Shown in pieces: positions 47,308-57,500 of a DNA stretch of 64,000 bases (position 1 is the stretch's first letter; each line of letters starts with the position of its first letter). Source of the stretch: Gnetum montanum (Eukaryota > Streptophyta > Gnetopsida > Gnetales > Gnetaceae); NCBI GenBank assembly GCA_015680685.1, contig MNCI01022616.1, positions 62,364 to 126,363 of the forward strand. Direction: 5' to 3'. The notes under the pieces were generated by a model. The model was given only the letters and a program-made list of their open reading frames with translations. It did not search any database and was not told the DNA's origin. Both the position numbers and the translations under genes were made by a program.

Positions 47308-48600
47308 ATGGAGAGAATTTCTAGAATGGGCTCAGGAGGGAAGCAGAGTGGGGATGATCTCAAGAGCAGGGGGTGAGTGATGTGGGTGACAACAACGGGT
47401 GCAATAGTAGCGGCTCAGGGCAAGGCTGGTGGAAGATAGCAAGGTTGCAGAGTTGGCAGATGTAGGAGGTGGGGGTCTCGTTGGAAGGTGGGGCAGCAGT
47501 GGTGGGCCAGCTACAGGCTAGTCAAGGCCGTTGGGTGTTGGGGGTGTGGATACCATTGTGAGGGATGGGGCTACAATGCGTCTAAAGGTTAGTGCCCCTA
47601 CGAAGGAGGGCATAAGTACTATGGAGCTAAGGCTTATTGGCTGCTTCATTTCTTCATTGTCGTGTCCTCCGCTGGACTTGATTTGCAAATGGGCCATAGC
47701 CACGTGGTCCCTAGAGGAGGTGCAGGTGATAGTTTCCTATTGTTTGTCTTTTGGTCTATAGAAGATTGGGACTGGGTCCTCTTGGGGGTCTCTTCGTTTC
47801 TTGGGGCTAGAGGCTTAGCCTTAACATCTTGGCGTATAGGGCACATAAGGACTCAAATTTGTTCTCTTGTGCTGCTCTGTAGGTTCAAGTGGCCAAGGTT
47901 CCATGGGATCTTTGGACTGAGGAGTTCCTCCAATCCTTGGCCAAGCAATTTGGTAAGTTTATATCCTTTGATAAATTCACTACAACAAAGGAACCTATGG
48001 GTTATGCCAGATTTTGTGTTTCGGAATCCCTCTCCCCAAACCATTTGTTGAAAGAAGTTATTTTGGATTTGCCAAGGAGGGAGGAGTGCCTCACAAAGGA
48101 GTATGAGAATGTACTACAACCAGAGTGTTAGCTGGCATCGGATACCAAGCCCAAGGCTTCCACAAAATGTGGCAAGACTAACCATCACCCTCAGGACTGC
48201 AAGGTACATTCTAAGGCTCACCAAAAGGGGATAGCTGGACGAACAAGGAGTGGGGAGGATGGTGGGTGCCTGTTAGTGGGGAAATGGGGGAAGGAATCAT
48301 TGGTCCCACCTGCTCCAACAAGGACCACTAATGAGCCTGCTTCTCTTGGGGTACTATGGCTACTCCTTCTAGTGTGATGCGGGCCATTGCAAACGAGCTT
48401 CCCCCACTTGGTGAATGGGTGTCCATGCTATGGGGGTTGGCCATCAAAGACCTCTTCAAGGACGACCCTATGGGTTTTTTAGTGCTTGATGAACCTAAAC
48501 AGTTGGGAAGGCCTTCCAATCAAAAGATGCAGACAAAGAAAACTCAGCTAAAGATTGACCTTGAGTCTCAAATAACCTTTAAGGAGGTCTACACTAAAAG
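47308..48600 (+). pseudogene. LINE ORF1-like part
   Basis: ATG at 47308 opens a Gly/Ser-rich start (MERISRMGSGGKQSGDDLKS). 47889-48131 reads VPWDLWTEEFLQSLAKQFGK and MGYARFCVSESLSPNHLL, the DUF4283-like nucleic-acid-binding domain of plant L1 ORF1. Then STKCGKTNHHPQDCK is a CCHC knuckle with its first Cys changed to Ser. It would coat the element RNA. Frames are broken. Confidence 0.75.
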
Positions 48601-48609
48601 TTCTACTAC

Positions 48610-49330
48610 TAGACCATGAAAAATCTTGTCATGAAATTGTAGGAACCAATGTACGTTGTACAAGCAAAATACCCTAAAAAAAATTGGTGTGTAAGGAGAA
48701 TTGTTCAATGGTTTTCCTACAAAAAACCAAGCTGAATACATCTAACTATTCCCTCCTACAATGGTAAGGGTGGCATTGTTCCTTTGTGCACTGCCGAGGC
48801 TAACCAGGTGACCTAGCTACTTTGTTGTTACACCCGCTTCAAGTGCTAAATGAGCCTCCGTCGAGTCTCACCATGCACCTTCCTTCACTTGGCCTTGTGA
48901 TTTACTAATTTTTATAGGCCCCAAATTTGGCACGATCGATTGCATGAGTTGGTGCAGGTGGTTCAGCAAGTCCCTAATCAATGAAAATGGGTTCTTATTG
49001 GAAACTTCGATCTATGGCTTCACCCTTGGGAGAAGTCTAGCTTTGGTACCGCATCTAATTTAGTCCTACCTCCTAGCAATCAAGAGTTTCTTCAATTTTT
49101 ATAGCAACATAATCTGGTTGATCTTGAACTCCAAGAGGGCCAATATACTTGGAGTAATAGGAGGAGCATGACTAGTAGGATGATGTCTCGAATTGACCGA
49201 TCTTGGGTCCATGCAGAAATGTTTTATGACTATGAGTTGCATCTCACTTGCAAAGCAAGGTAGGCCTTCGGCCAACATGGAAACCACCCCCAATTCCTTT
49301 CCGTTTTGAATGGGCCTAGTTGCTAAAACC
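48610..49330 (+). pseudogene. LINE endonuclease
   Basis: Begins with an ILSxNCRNQC stretch (compare SWNCRG of the APE-type endonuclease). Further motifs: VLIGNFDLWLHPWEK (GDFN position, Asp changed) and DLELQEGQYTWSN followed by SRIDRSWVH, the conserved end (TWSNNR...SRIDR). Stops and a missing final SDHxP motif show decay. Confidence 0.75.
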
Positions 49331-49719
49331 ATGGTTGCCCAAGATGCTAGAAAATATTTGAACTAGGTATGATGAATCTTGTCTTCAGGCAAGGGATTTC
49401 CTGAAAATTGATCTCAACTCCTTGAAAAAGCATATTAAGGGCATGCCCCCAGATCAAAAGTACACCTTTGGAGGGACTAGGCATATGCTTCAAATCAAGT
49501 AAGAGCATGGGGAGGCACTAGAGGAGGAGGAGCGTTGTCTATTGTTGGAGTTACATGCTCTTGTGAAAGAAGAGGACGTCTATTGGAGGGTGAGATCAAG
49601 GGTCCAATGGCTTACAAATGAGGACAGAAACATGTAGTTCTTTTTTCTATTTGCACAAGCTAGCTACGTCGACAAGAGGATTACTTCACTAAGTAAAGGG
49701 ACATCGTAGATTCAATAGC

Positions 49720-50640
49720 CGTGGGAAATTGCTCATGAGATGCAGACCTTTTGGAATATTATGTGGTCTTGGGAAGAATCCTACCCTGCTATCTATTAAG
49801 GTTCACCAAGTGCTTAATGAGCAAGATAACAATACTCTAGTTGCTCCCATCTCTAATCCAGAACTTTCTGCGACTTTGGGTTCAATGAGGGATAGGACTG
49901 CTCCAAGGCCAGATGGCTGGCCTGTTGAATTTTTCAAAAAATTCTTGGATATGTTGGGCCCTAATTTACTTGATGTTTTTAATCTCATGTTCACATGGGG
50001 ATAGGTGTGAAAGGATATCACTTGCTCAAGGGTTGTTTTGTTGCCCAAGAATTCCAACCCCACGTTGCCTACTCATTACTGGTCGATTAGGGTGTGCAAT
50101 ATGCTGCTCTAGGTATTTACTAAGGTCCTAGTTGACTTTAGCTATTGATGCCAACCTTGGTAGGGGCTAATCAGGCTAGATTTGTTAAGGATAGGTCTAT
50201 ACGGACCAGATTCTTCTTCTACAAGAAGCGATTCACTTCATCCATAGCACCAAATTTCCAAGCATGTGTCTAAATTTTGACATTGCAAAAGCATTTGATA
50301 TAGTCAGTTGGCAGGCCCTTAAAAAGGTTATGTTGCAAAGAGGTATCCATCCTCACTTTGTAAATCTCAACTTGAGTATACAAGCACCAACACCTATTCG
50401 CTTGACCTTAATGGGGGATCTTTGGGGATTTTTCTCCCCTACCAGGGGATTGCGATAAGGGGACCCCCTATCCCCATATTTATTTATTATGATCATGGAT
50501 ACGATGAAATCCTATCTAGGGGAGGACAAGGTGCTAGATGTGAACATTGCTACGCACATGTGTATTGATAAGCACTATGTCAATGACACGATTATTATGA
50601 CCAAGGCTGCGACACCATGAGCCAGGGCGATTAACTGGCT
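49720..50640 (+). pseudogene. LINE reverse transcriptase
   Basis: Recognisable L1 blocks in order: MRDRTAPRPDGWPVEFFKKF (KAPGPDG), then NFDIAKAFDIVSWQALKKVM (DxxKAFD), then a GLR stop GDPLSPYLFIMIMD block (GLRQGDPLSP) and HYVNDTII, where FADD is expected. One catalytic Asp reads Asn. The stop in the GLRQGDPLSP block replaces Gln. Confidence 0.88.
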
Positions 50641-51179
50641 ATTGGCCTAGATGGTTGACGAGGTGGCATTTCGACCAAATCGGGACAATTCAACCACTCA
50701 TTTCTTCAACACAGAGGTTTTCGTTCACAAACAGGTTTGCCAATCTCTGGGAATTCTATCAAGAGTAGAAAAAGAATCGTGCCTTGGGATTCCTATCTTT
50801 TCCTAGCACAGACAAACTACTTGGGCACCTCTGGTAATGTGGTTATTGCAGCATGTCAAGAATTGGACGAACCAGTTCCTCACACAACATGGCAAAGTTC
50901 TGTTGGCTTCTTCGATGTTGGTGGCGATCACAAGGTACATTGCTTCGGTGGCTAACCCCTCAAGTTGCCAACCCCTCTAGGCACAAATAATGAGGCAAAA
51001 GTATATGTCGTGGGTGTTGGGTCCAGGAAATTCACATGTGTGGCACAATATCTATACCCATGCCCACGAGTTGGTACATTGGGATGCCTTGGGGTTGCAA
51101 TCAGCTGAAACGTTGAGGATTATGTACCACCCTAGGATAGTTGGAGGAAATTACAAAGAGGAAAGCTTCTGAAGAAACT

Positions 51180-51840
51180 TAAGTGTTTTGCAAGGCTACT
51201 GCAACATGGTGCTCTGCTATTACAACTATAGCTCCACCAAAAGAACATTACAAATACTAATAGCTGCCCATTGTGCCACATGGATGCTGAAACCGCACAA
51301 CACTTATTTATGATCATCTTGCACAGCTCTCCTTCGTTGCACGCCATTAGGGATAATTTTACCACATCTATGTTGCAGCATATCTAAAAGGCTCAAAACA
51401 CTTCGTTTTTCCAACCTTAGTAGGTTTTCCCTCCAACGCAAGTTGTGTACACGGCATCCAGATTGTGGGGCAAGGTCTACACTACCATGGGTGTCACTCT
51501 AAGGTTTGAGCCAAAGGCTGTGTACTTTCAAAAAAAGAGGGAGTTGTGAGGGGTTATGCAAATGATGGGTTGGGCTACTTTATTGCCGTTGCTCTTTGGG
51601 GATCCTAAGCTCCTGAATGCCAATTTTTACAAAAATTGGTGGGGAGACAAAACTTCATTCCATGGGGTAACTATAACCCTTACAGAAATAGGCGATAGCA
51701 AACTACTTGGGAATTCTTGCGCTCAACAAAGCCATTTTGACCTTTGCTTGAGGGCTATAGGATGCAACAACCTTCTTTTCGACCAATCGTCCCAAGACTA
51801 TGAGTGTTACCTGCGTTGTGGTAAGAGGCTAAGAATTTAG
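51180..51840 (+). pseudogene. LINE zf-RVT segment and following C-terminal part
   Basis: NTSCPLCHMDAETAQHLFM-like sequence near 51255-51310 is the zf-RVT zinc segment of plant L1 ORF2 (CPLC...E...HL). The open frame 51556-51840 continues with WATLLPLLFGDPKLLNANFY, for which I know no domain. Confidence 0.65.
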
Positions 51841-52079
51841 TGAAGTACTAACTAATCAGACGTGAGCCCCTCCTGGGGCGTTGTGGCAAGAGGCTAAGAA
51901 GTTAGTGCAGTACTTTGTCCAATCTACGAATGTTTGGAAATTGTAGGGAATTCACTTTGCCTTCCTCCACTGTATGAAGGAATCACGTCCTATTAATTTA
52001 CCAAGGATTTTTCTCGAATCTCTAAGGAGGAAATGTCAGGGTCGACACTTGGGCCTTATTCTAGCTCTATGGCTAGCAA

Positions 52080-52822
52080 CACGTCCAAGGGACTCACTGC
52101 CACAACCAATTGTTCATAAGTAGTATCAACGCAGGGCGCAGCCTACAACAAGTATGCAAGGGGATCCTAGAGCTTCTTCCTCTATGCCCCCTCAGGTGCA
52201 AGAGGGGGCCTAGTTGCCTGAGTTTGAGGGTCTGCTAGTAAGGCTAGAGAATCCCAACGTTAGCCAATTATTAGAGGATGTGGTGGCTTGGACTCTGGAA
52301 GAGGAGTAGAACCGTTGGGAGGCAATCATAATACAGCAAATGAGGGACATTCATGCCAAGACACAAGTTGAGCAGCAACAACATCAAGAGGAGGTGGAGC
52401 TCCTTTGACAGCAGGTAGAGAGCCGCAAAGCCTAGGGGTGGCATGAGTAGGAAGAGGAACTGTGCAAATAAGTTTGGGTGAAAATTCTGCATGAGGAAGA
52501 GGATCTAAGGCCCTAGGAAGCTATTAAAAAGGAGGAGGTTGATAAAGCATTATCAAAAGAGCTACAAATGCAACAACATTTCAAGTAGGCTCAAGAGGTG
52601 CAAGTGCAACAATGGTTGTTGAATGCCCGTTGCCTTTATATACTTATGGGCATCAATAAGGAGGCATCATGGGCTGATCTGAGGAGGCATACCTGGTTAA
52701 TTGTTGCCAAGTACCATACAGATAAGAACAAAGCTATGCCTGAAAGAGTTCACCAACAAGTGGAACAGGATTTCCTTAAGTTCCAATACGCGACAAATTT
52801 TGTTGCTTCTAAGCAGCTTTAG
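52080..52822 (+). pseudogene. Coiled coil plus J-domain-like segment at LINE 3' end
   Basis: One frame runs from about 52276 to the TAG at 52820-52822. First comes a Glu/Gln/Lys-rich heptad-like part (WEAIIIQQMRDIHAKTQVEQ, then VDKALSKELQMQQHFK). Then from about 52616 follows a J-domain-like segment: NARCLYILMGINKEASWADL, RRHTWLIVAKYHTDKNKAMP and VEQDFLKFQYA. This matches the DnaJ order of helix I, LGI..xAS..DL, helix II, HxDKNK loop and helix III with FxxxxxA; the HPD tripeptide reads HTD. DnaJ domains stimulate Hsp70 ATPase. The in-frame stops upstream are TAG, TAA and TGA, each one C-to-T step from CAG, CAA and CGA. I know of no LINE with a J domain, so origin by 3' transduction is the alternative. 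Confidence 0.6.
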
Positions 52823-53164
52823 GTCATTCTAGACTAGGTCCACTTCACCCACAGGTGCCCTTGTTCCTCCCTACCACATCATGTGTAGAGGGTTCATCTG
52901 TCTCTATTTTGTGTTTTTGGGCTTGGCTGGTGTATAGGTCTGATTCCATGGGTTTGGGTTTGGTTGGGCTCTGTCTTCTGCCTAGCTTTTGCTATGTTAA
53001 TTTGGGGTTGATGGTTCGAGGGTTTAGGGTGTTTGAACAGGCTTGGTAGGGATGCCTATTATGGGGAAGGTCTTCTCCCCAGTTTTTGGATGGGGTTATC
53101 GTTGTAAATACGCTGATTGTATTTTGATGTTAATAGAATTTCCCTGACCTTAAAGGAAAAAAAT

Positions 53165-53690
53165 AGGTCCCTTGAATCTATAGAGACATCATAAAATTTT
53201 AGTTCAGTTCTGCTGATACTATAAGAATTGCTACTATATTAAATATAGGAAAGAAGAAAGTAAATATGCACAATGTTTCAAACGCAGAAGTGAGTATTGA
53301 AAATAAAGGAAAAACAGAGTTATAGAGAGCATAGCATGTTAGAAGTATGATGTATTTAATATTTGACGACTACGTGATTATTACACATATTTGATATACT
53401 CCAGAAATATTGACACAGATATTTTGTACATAATTGCTTTTTCCAGAAGGTCCCTTGAATCTATACAGAAATAATAAAATTTTAGTTCAGTTCTGTTCAG
53501 ACTAGTATGTTCTGTAATCAAATAATTTGAAATCCAATTATAAGAATTGCTACTATATTAAATACAAGAAAGAAGAAAGTAAATGTGCAAAATGTTTTAA
53601 AAGGAGAACTGAGTAATAAAAAGAAAAGAAAAACAGAGCTATAGATAGCATAGCATGTTAGAAGCCCAAGTAGACATTGATTTAAAAGCT
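53165..53690. repeat. Tandem duplication, right part and second unit
   Basis: 53165-53374 and 53448-53670 are similar (AAAATTTTAGTTCAGTTCTG, GAATTGCTACTATATTAAAT, GAAAGAAGAAAGTAAAT, GAGCATAGCATGTTAGAAG). Together with 47215-47307 they form two units of roughly 290-320 bp. The LINE is inserted in the first. Confidence 0.8.
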
Positions 53691-53699
53691 GTGAGAAGG

Positions 53700-54272
53700 T
53701 TTCTAAAAGTACTGAATCTGATAAAGAAAATATCTCACATGAAATGGGAGTGTAGGAAAGAAAGGGAAATCGTGGAGGCTTGTACCCAAACAAGTACGTG
53801 AATAGATATTATTTCTAGACAAACATATGCAGAATGTGTTCTTGTAGTATCTGGTAACTGGCTAGACATTCTCTAAATTAAGAAAATTTCAAATTAAATA
53901 AAAGTAAAATAGCGAAATCCATTTTGCAATATGATTTTTCATTCCCCACAGTCCATAAACAAAATATAGCAACATTTTGAACCATTCTTATAAGTTATCC
54001 ATACCCTATAGTCTAGGTTATATTTCCAGTGGGTTTGGAATGAGCAACGAGAAAATGGAACAGGAACGCAATAACACTAAAAGTCTTACAAATTTTTCTA
54101 AAGACAATGCTGATATAGTTTTGCTTATGTCTGACAATGAATTGTTGGCTACTAAGAGATTTGCTACACAACATACATGGGTCATAAATTATGGTGCCTC
54201 TTTTCATGTTTTGTCCTACATACATAGATTATTTTCCAAAAGTAAACCAATCTATATATTAAAAAAATGATC
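53700..54272 (+). pseudogene. Copia gag zinc knuckle and protease fragment
   Basis: Around 53735 the frame reads SHMKWECRKE, the second half of the copia zinc knuckle (GHMKWEC). The frame 53977-54270 holds VLLMSDNELLATKRFATQHT and WVINYGASFHVLSYIHRLF. This is the start of the copia protease, where D-S/T-G is expected and YG stands instead. It ends before the protease finishes. The relic lies below the last SIZ1-like exon found. Confidence 0.75.
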
Positions 54273-54557
54273 TGACTTTATTCTCAATGAGGTTATAGGC
54301 AATATATATAAAATTTATGTCTATTGAACATTTTTACTTAGCACCTGTATCTCACATTTAAAATGTCACGTAGTTTATTCTATACTGTCAAGTAAAATGA
54401 CGATTTTTATTTGATGAATACTTATTCTGCTTCCTAATTGTTCTCCAAACAAAGCCAATATTGTACCAAGGGTTGGGACCAAGAAACCAATATAAAAGCA
54501 TGCAAGAAACCATCAATACTATCAAGATAATTATAACACAAACCTAAAGGTCATAAC
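54273..54557. other. Spacer below the last SIZ1-like exon
   Basis: No exon continuing the PINIT domain could be found here on the minus strand. Confidence 0.45.
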
Positions 54558-57500
54558 CTGACTTCTGCATATGCTCTCTATCCTGTCGTCTTGGTTCAAA
54601 TGATTTCTCTAATATCAGCAATCGATATGTTCTGGATGAATACAAACATATCAAAATGAATATTCAAAAAATAATCAATATCATTAAGTTAGTTGAAAAT
54701 TATACAAACTTTTTATTCAAGTTGATTAGTAGAAATACAAAACCCTATAAAGAGAACTATAATAATTAAAATACATCAGTTCAATATTTTTTTTCTGTTG
54801 TAAAATCAGCGATACATCACACAATTTCACCAACCACAAGAACCAACAATAATTTGTAGGCACAACACTATTAAGAATTATTGCTGAAAAGAAATTAGCT
54901 GCAACTTACCCATCAACAGGCATTGAGGAAGCATTCAGCTTGGTTGGTGGTAATGGTTGTTCGACGGTTACAGAGAACCTGTTGTTTTATTATGTTAATA
55001 ATATAAATACTAAGCAACTGAGAAAACAAGAGTGCTAAAAAATTTAATATTGATAACAAAATCACATGAACTATCTATAAAAATGCATCAACTAACCCAC
55101 TCTACAGGGCCCTCGCACCTTAAAGGTATTAGTGTTAACTCAGTTATAGCTTGAACTTGCAATTTATTGGTTTACAAATCATTGAATTGCGAGTTGAGTA
55201 AGTTACTGCTACCGCTAGCCAAATAAAATGCAAAACCCATTCAAACAACCTTATTTAATGAAAAAAAACATGATTATTTAACATCTAAGAACTTACAAGA
55301 CATACAAGCATATATAAACTTATTTAAGCTATTCTAATAGTCAACAAGCATATACAAACTTATTTTTGCTATTCTAATAGTCGACAATCATATATAAACT
55401 TATTTTTGCTATTCTAGTAGGCAACTTCCAGCTGATGAGCACATTCCATTCATAATTTATCCTTATCATTGTCATCACCATAGCCTTACCAATCCTCATT
55501 TGAGATCAACATTTTTTAAGTTCCAGTTCTTTTTACATCTTTGCCGAAAACTAGTTTTTCAGCTGCTCTAGAATACCATATCTTATTTGTTATATTCTAT
55601 TCAGTGTACTTAGGAACATCACTGCATAAATTTTGGTATTCATGCCAAGGACACGTCCAACACACATGACGAATACATTGAGGACATGGTCAAACTTTCA
55701 GCATGTCTCAAGAACTGTCTAAAATTGCATTCAACAAGAGCTGCTGTATACATTGATGATAGCACAACTGCAGAGAAGCCCATCAGTATCTTATGTTCTT
55801 CATGTTAGCAAATATTGAATTCACTGAGTAACTTGAGGTGCTTAAGTAAAGTAGCATTTTTGTCCTAGCTGGCAGTGAAAGTCTGGTGTAAAATCACGAG
55901 TACAAAGCATTACATAACATTATCCGAAGCTGAATGAGCACCAATCTTGCACTTGAATGGGCTTCTGAAGTTCTGGAAGCTCTATTTCTTGTGCCCCTAG
56001 CTCATCTTGCTTGTGATCACTGATGTAAAATCTAGCATTCAGGACATCCTCTCTATGTCCCTAATAGGTCCCCACAACATTCCAGAAAAACCCTCACATT
56101 CCAAAACACGTGGAAATCCATGCATGCCAGAGACTTGTTGAACATAGCTCCTATTTAATGAAGAAAATATTTTTAATTGGATTACAAAACTTCTATCTTA
56201 ACATTGCCAAACTATCTTGGATAACTCTCTTTTGCCTTCTCCTTTGTAAGCAAAATCATAAGCTTTCTCCATAGTACTAATTTCTAAGTTTATCAATTCT
56301 TGCTAGTTAAAGAGTTTTTCCTATTTATTCTTATCTATAATTTTTATTCTATTTAGTTGCATTATCACTATTTAACACTATGTAGTCTACATACAACTTG
56401 CACCATGCAATATCCTTTTACATATTTAATTGCTAATTTATATACTGTAAATAATTATCAACTTACAAGAAAGCTACGATTAGTTTCTCCTTCTTCTACA
56501 AATCACTTATGATTTCTTCAAAAAAGCCATAACTAATCTCTCATACAATTTATCTATATGCTTTACCAAACTCACTTGAGATTACCCAGCAATATCTGTA
56601 AACTCTATACTTCTCCATCAAAGTTGAAGATCATCTGTCTAAATAAGAAAACCAACTTTGCAGGTAACATTATTGATATGAATCAAAGTTGAATTTTAGA
56701 AATGGTAAACTCCAACCTAGATTTACTTCAGACTCTTTAAGAGTCAGTGATGTACCTCATCAAGTGGCTTTTTGTTTTGTTGACAGGTTACTCATGTAAG
56801 TTCCATCTAAAGCATGTTTACATGCAACATGTCATGTATAATATACAAATTCTAACTAGATAACTGCTGAACAAATATATGCAACATTTACTAACAATTT
56901 TCAGGGCTTATCACCTTCAATGAATACAAGAGGGCATTTGCCAGAGAGAGCAAGTCCTTTAATTCTAAGTGCTAGATTTTGTTAGTGCAGGACCACCTCT
57001 TGGAGTGATCATAAGGTGCTTGTTTTTCAATTCATAAGACCTGGGTTTGAGCTTAAGCACAGCCACTCAAAAAACATTAGGCTTTAGCACATCCATCAAC
57101 ACTCCCAAGACCCTACCTTGGTAGGATGAGCATTGAGCCTCTAGGTGATGATCACTTTTTTAGATTATGTCAGTGCATGATTTTTCAGTTTAATTAATAT
57201 CTGAATAATAAAGTCAACCCTATAATAAACACCTATCAAAGATATATTTTTAAGTTAATAAGCATCATGTTTGTGCCTCCACATTCTACAATCCTAACTA
57301 TCAATTACTAGTTATATAAAAATTTATAATTTTTTTTAATAACCTATAATATGAATATCTACTAGAGTAGGTCAACATTATACATGTCACAACCTTCGGG
57401 ATGAATATTATGCAAATTAAAGTCACAAATAGGGTGGGGCACATAAATGACAAGTTAAATGTCTGAAACAACCAATAAGAGGTGGCTCGAATGGTTATCT

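Larger units (their letters stand above)
47308..53164 (+). mobile_element. L1-type LINE, nearly full length, decayed
   Basis: A 5.9-kb non-LTR element flanked by a diverged 17-18 bp target duplication and ending in an A-rich tail after TTGTAAATACG...TTGATGTTAATAGAATTTCC. Order: ORF1-like part with DUF4283-type and zinc-knuckle sequence, endonuclease, reverse transcriptase, a zf-RVT segment, then an unusual coiled coil and J-domain-like 3' coding part. Many stops and frameshifts; no autonomous activity is expected. Confidence 0.88.

Noticed and set aside
54013-54225. Minus-strand frame below SIZ1 considered as its next exon
   Set aside because: It is the shadow of the copia protease frame on the plus strand and has no PINIT-like motif.
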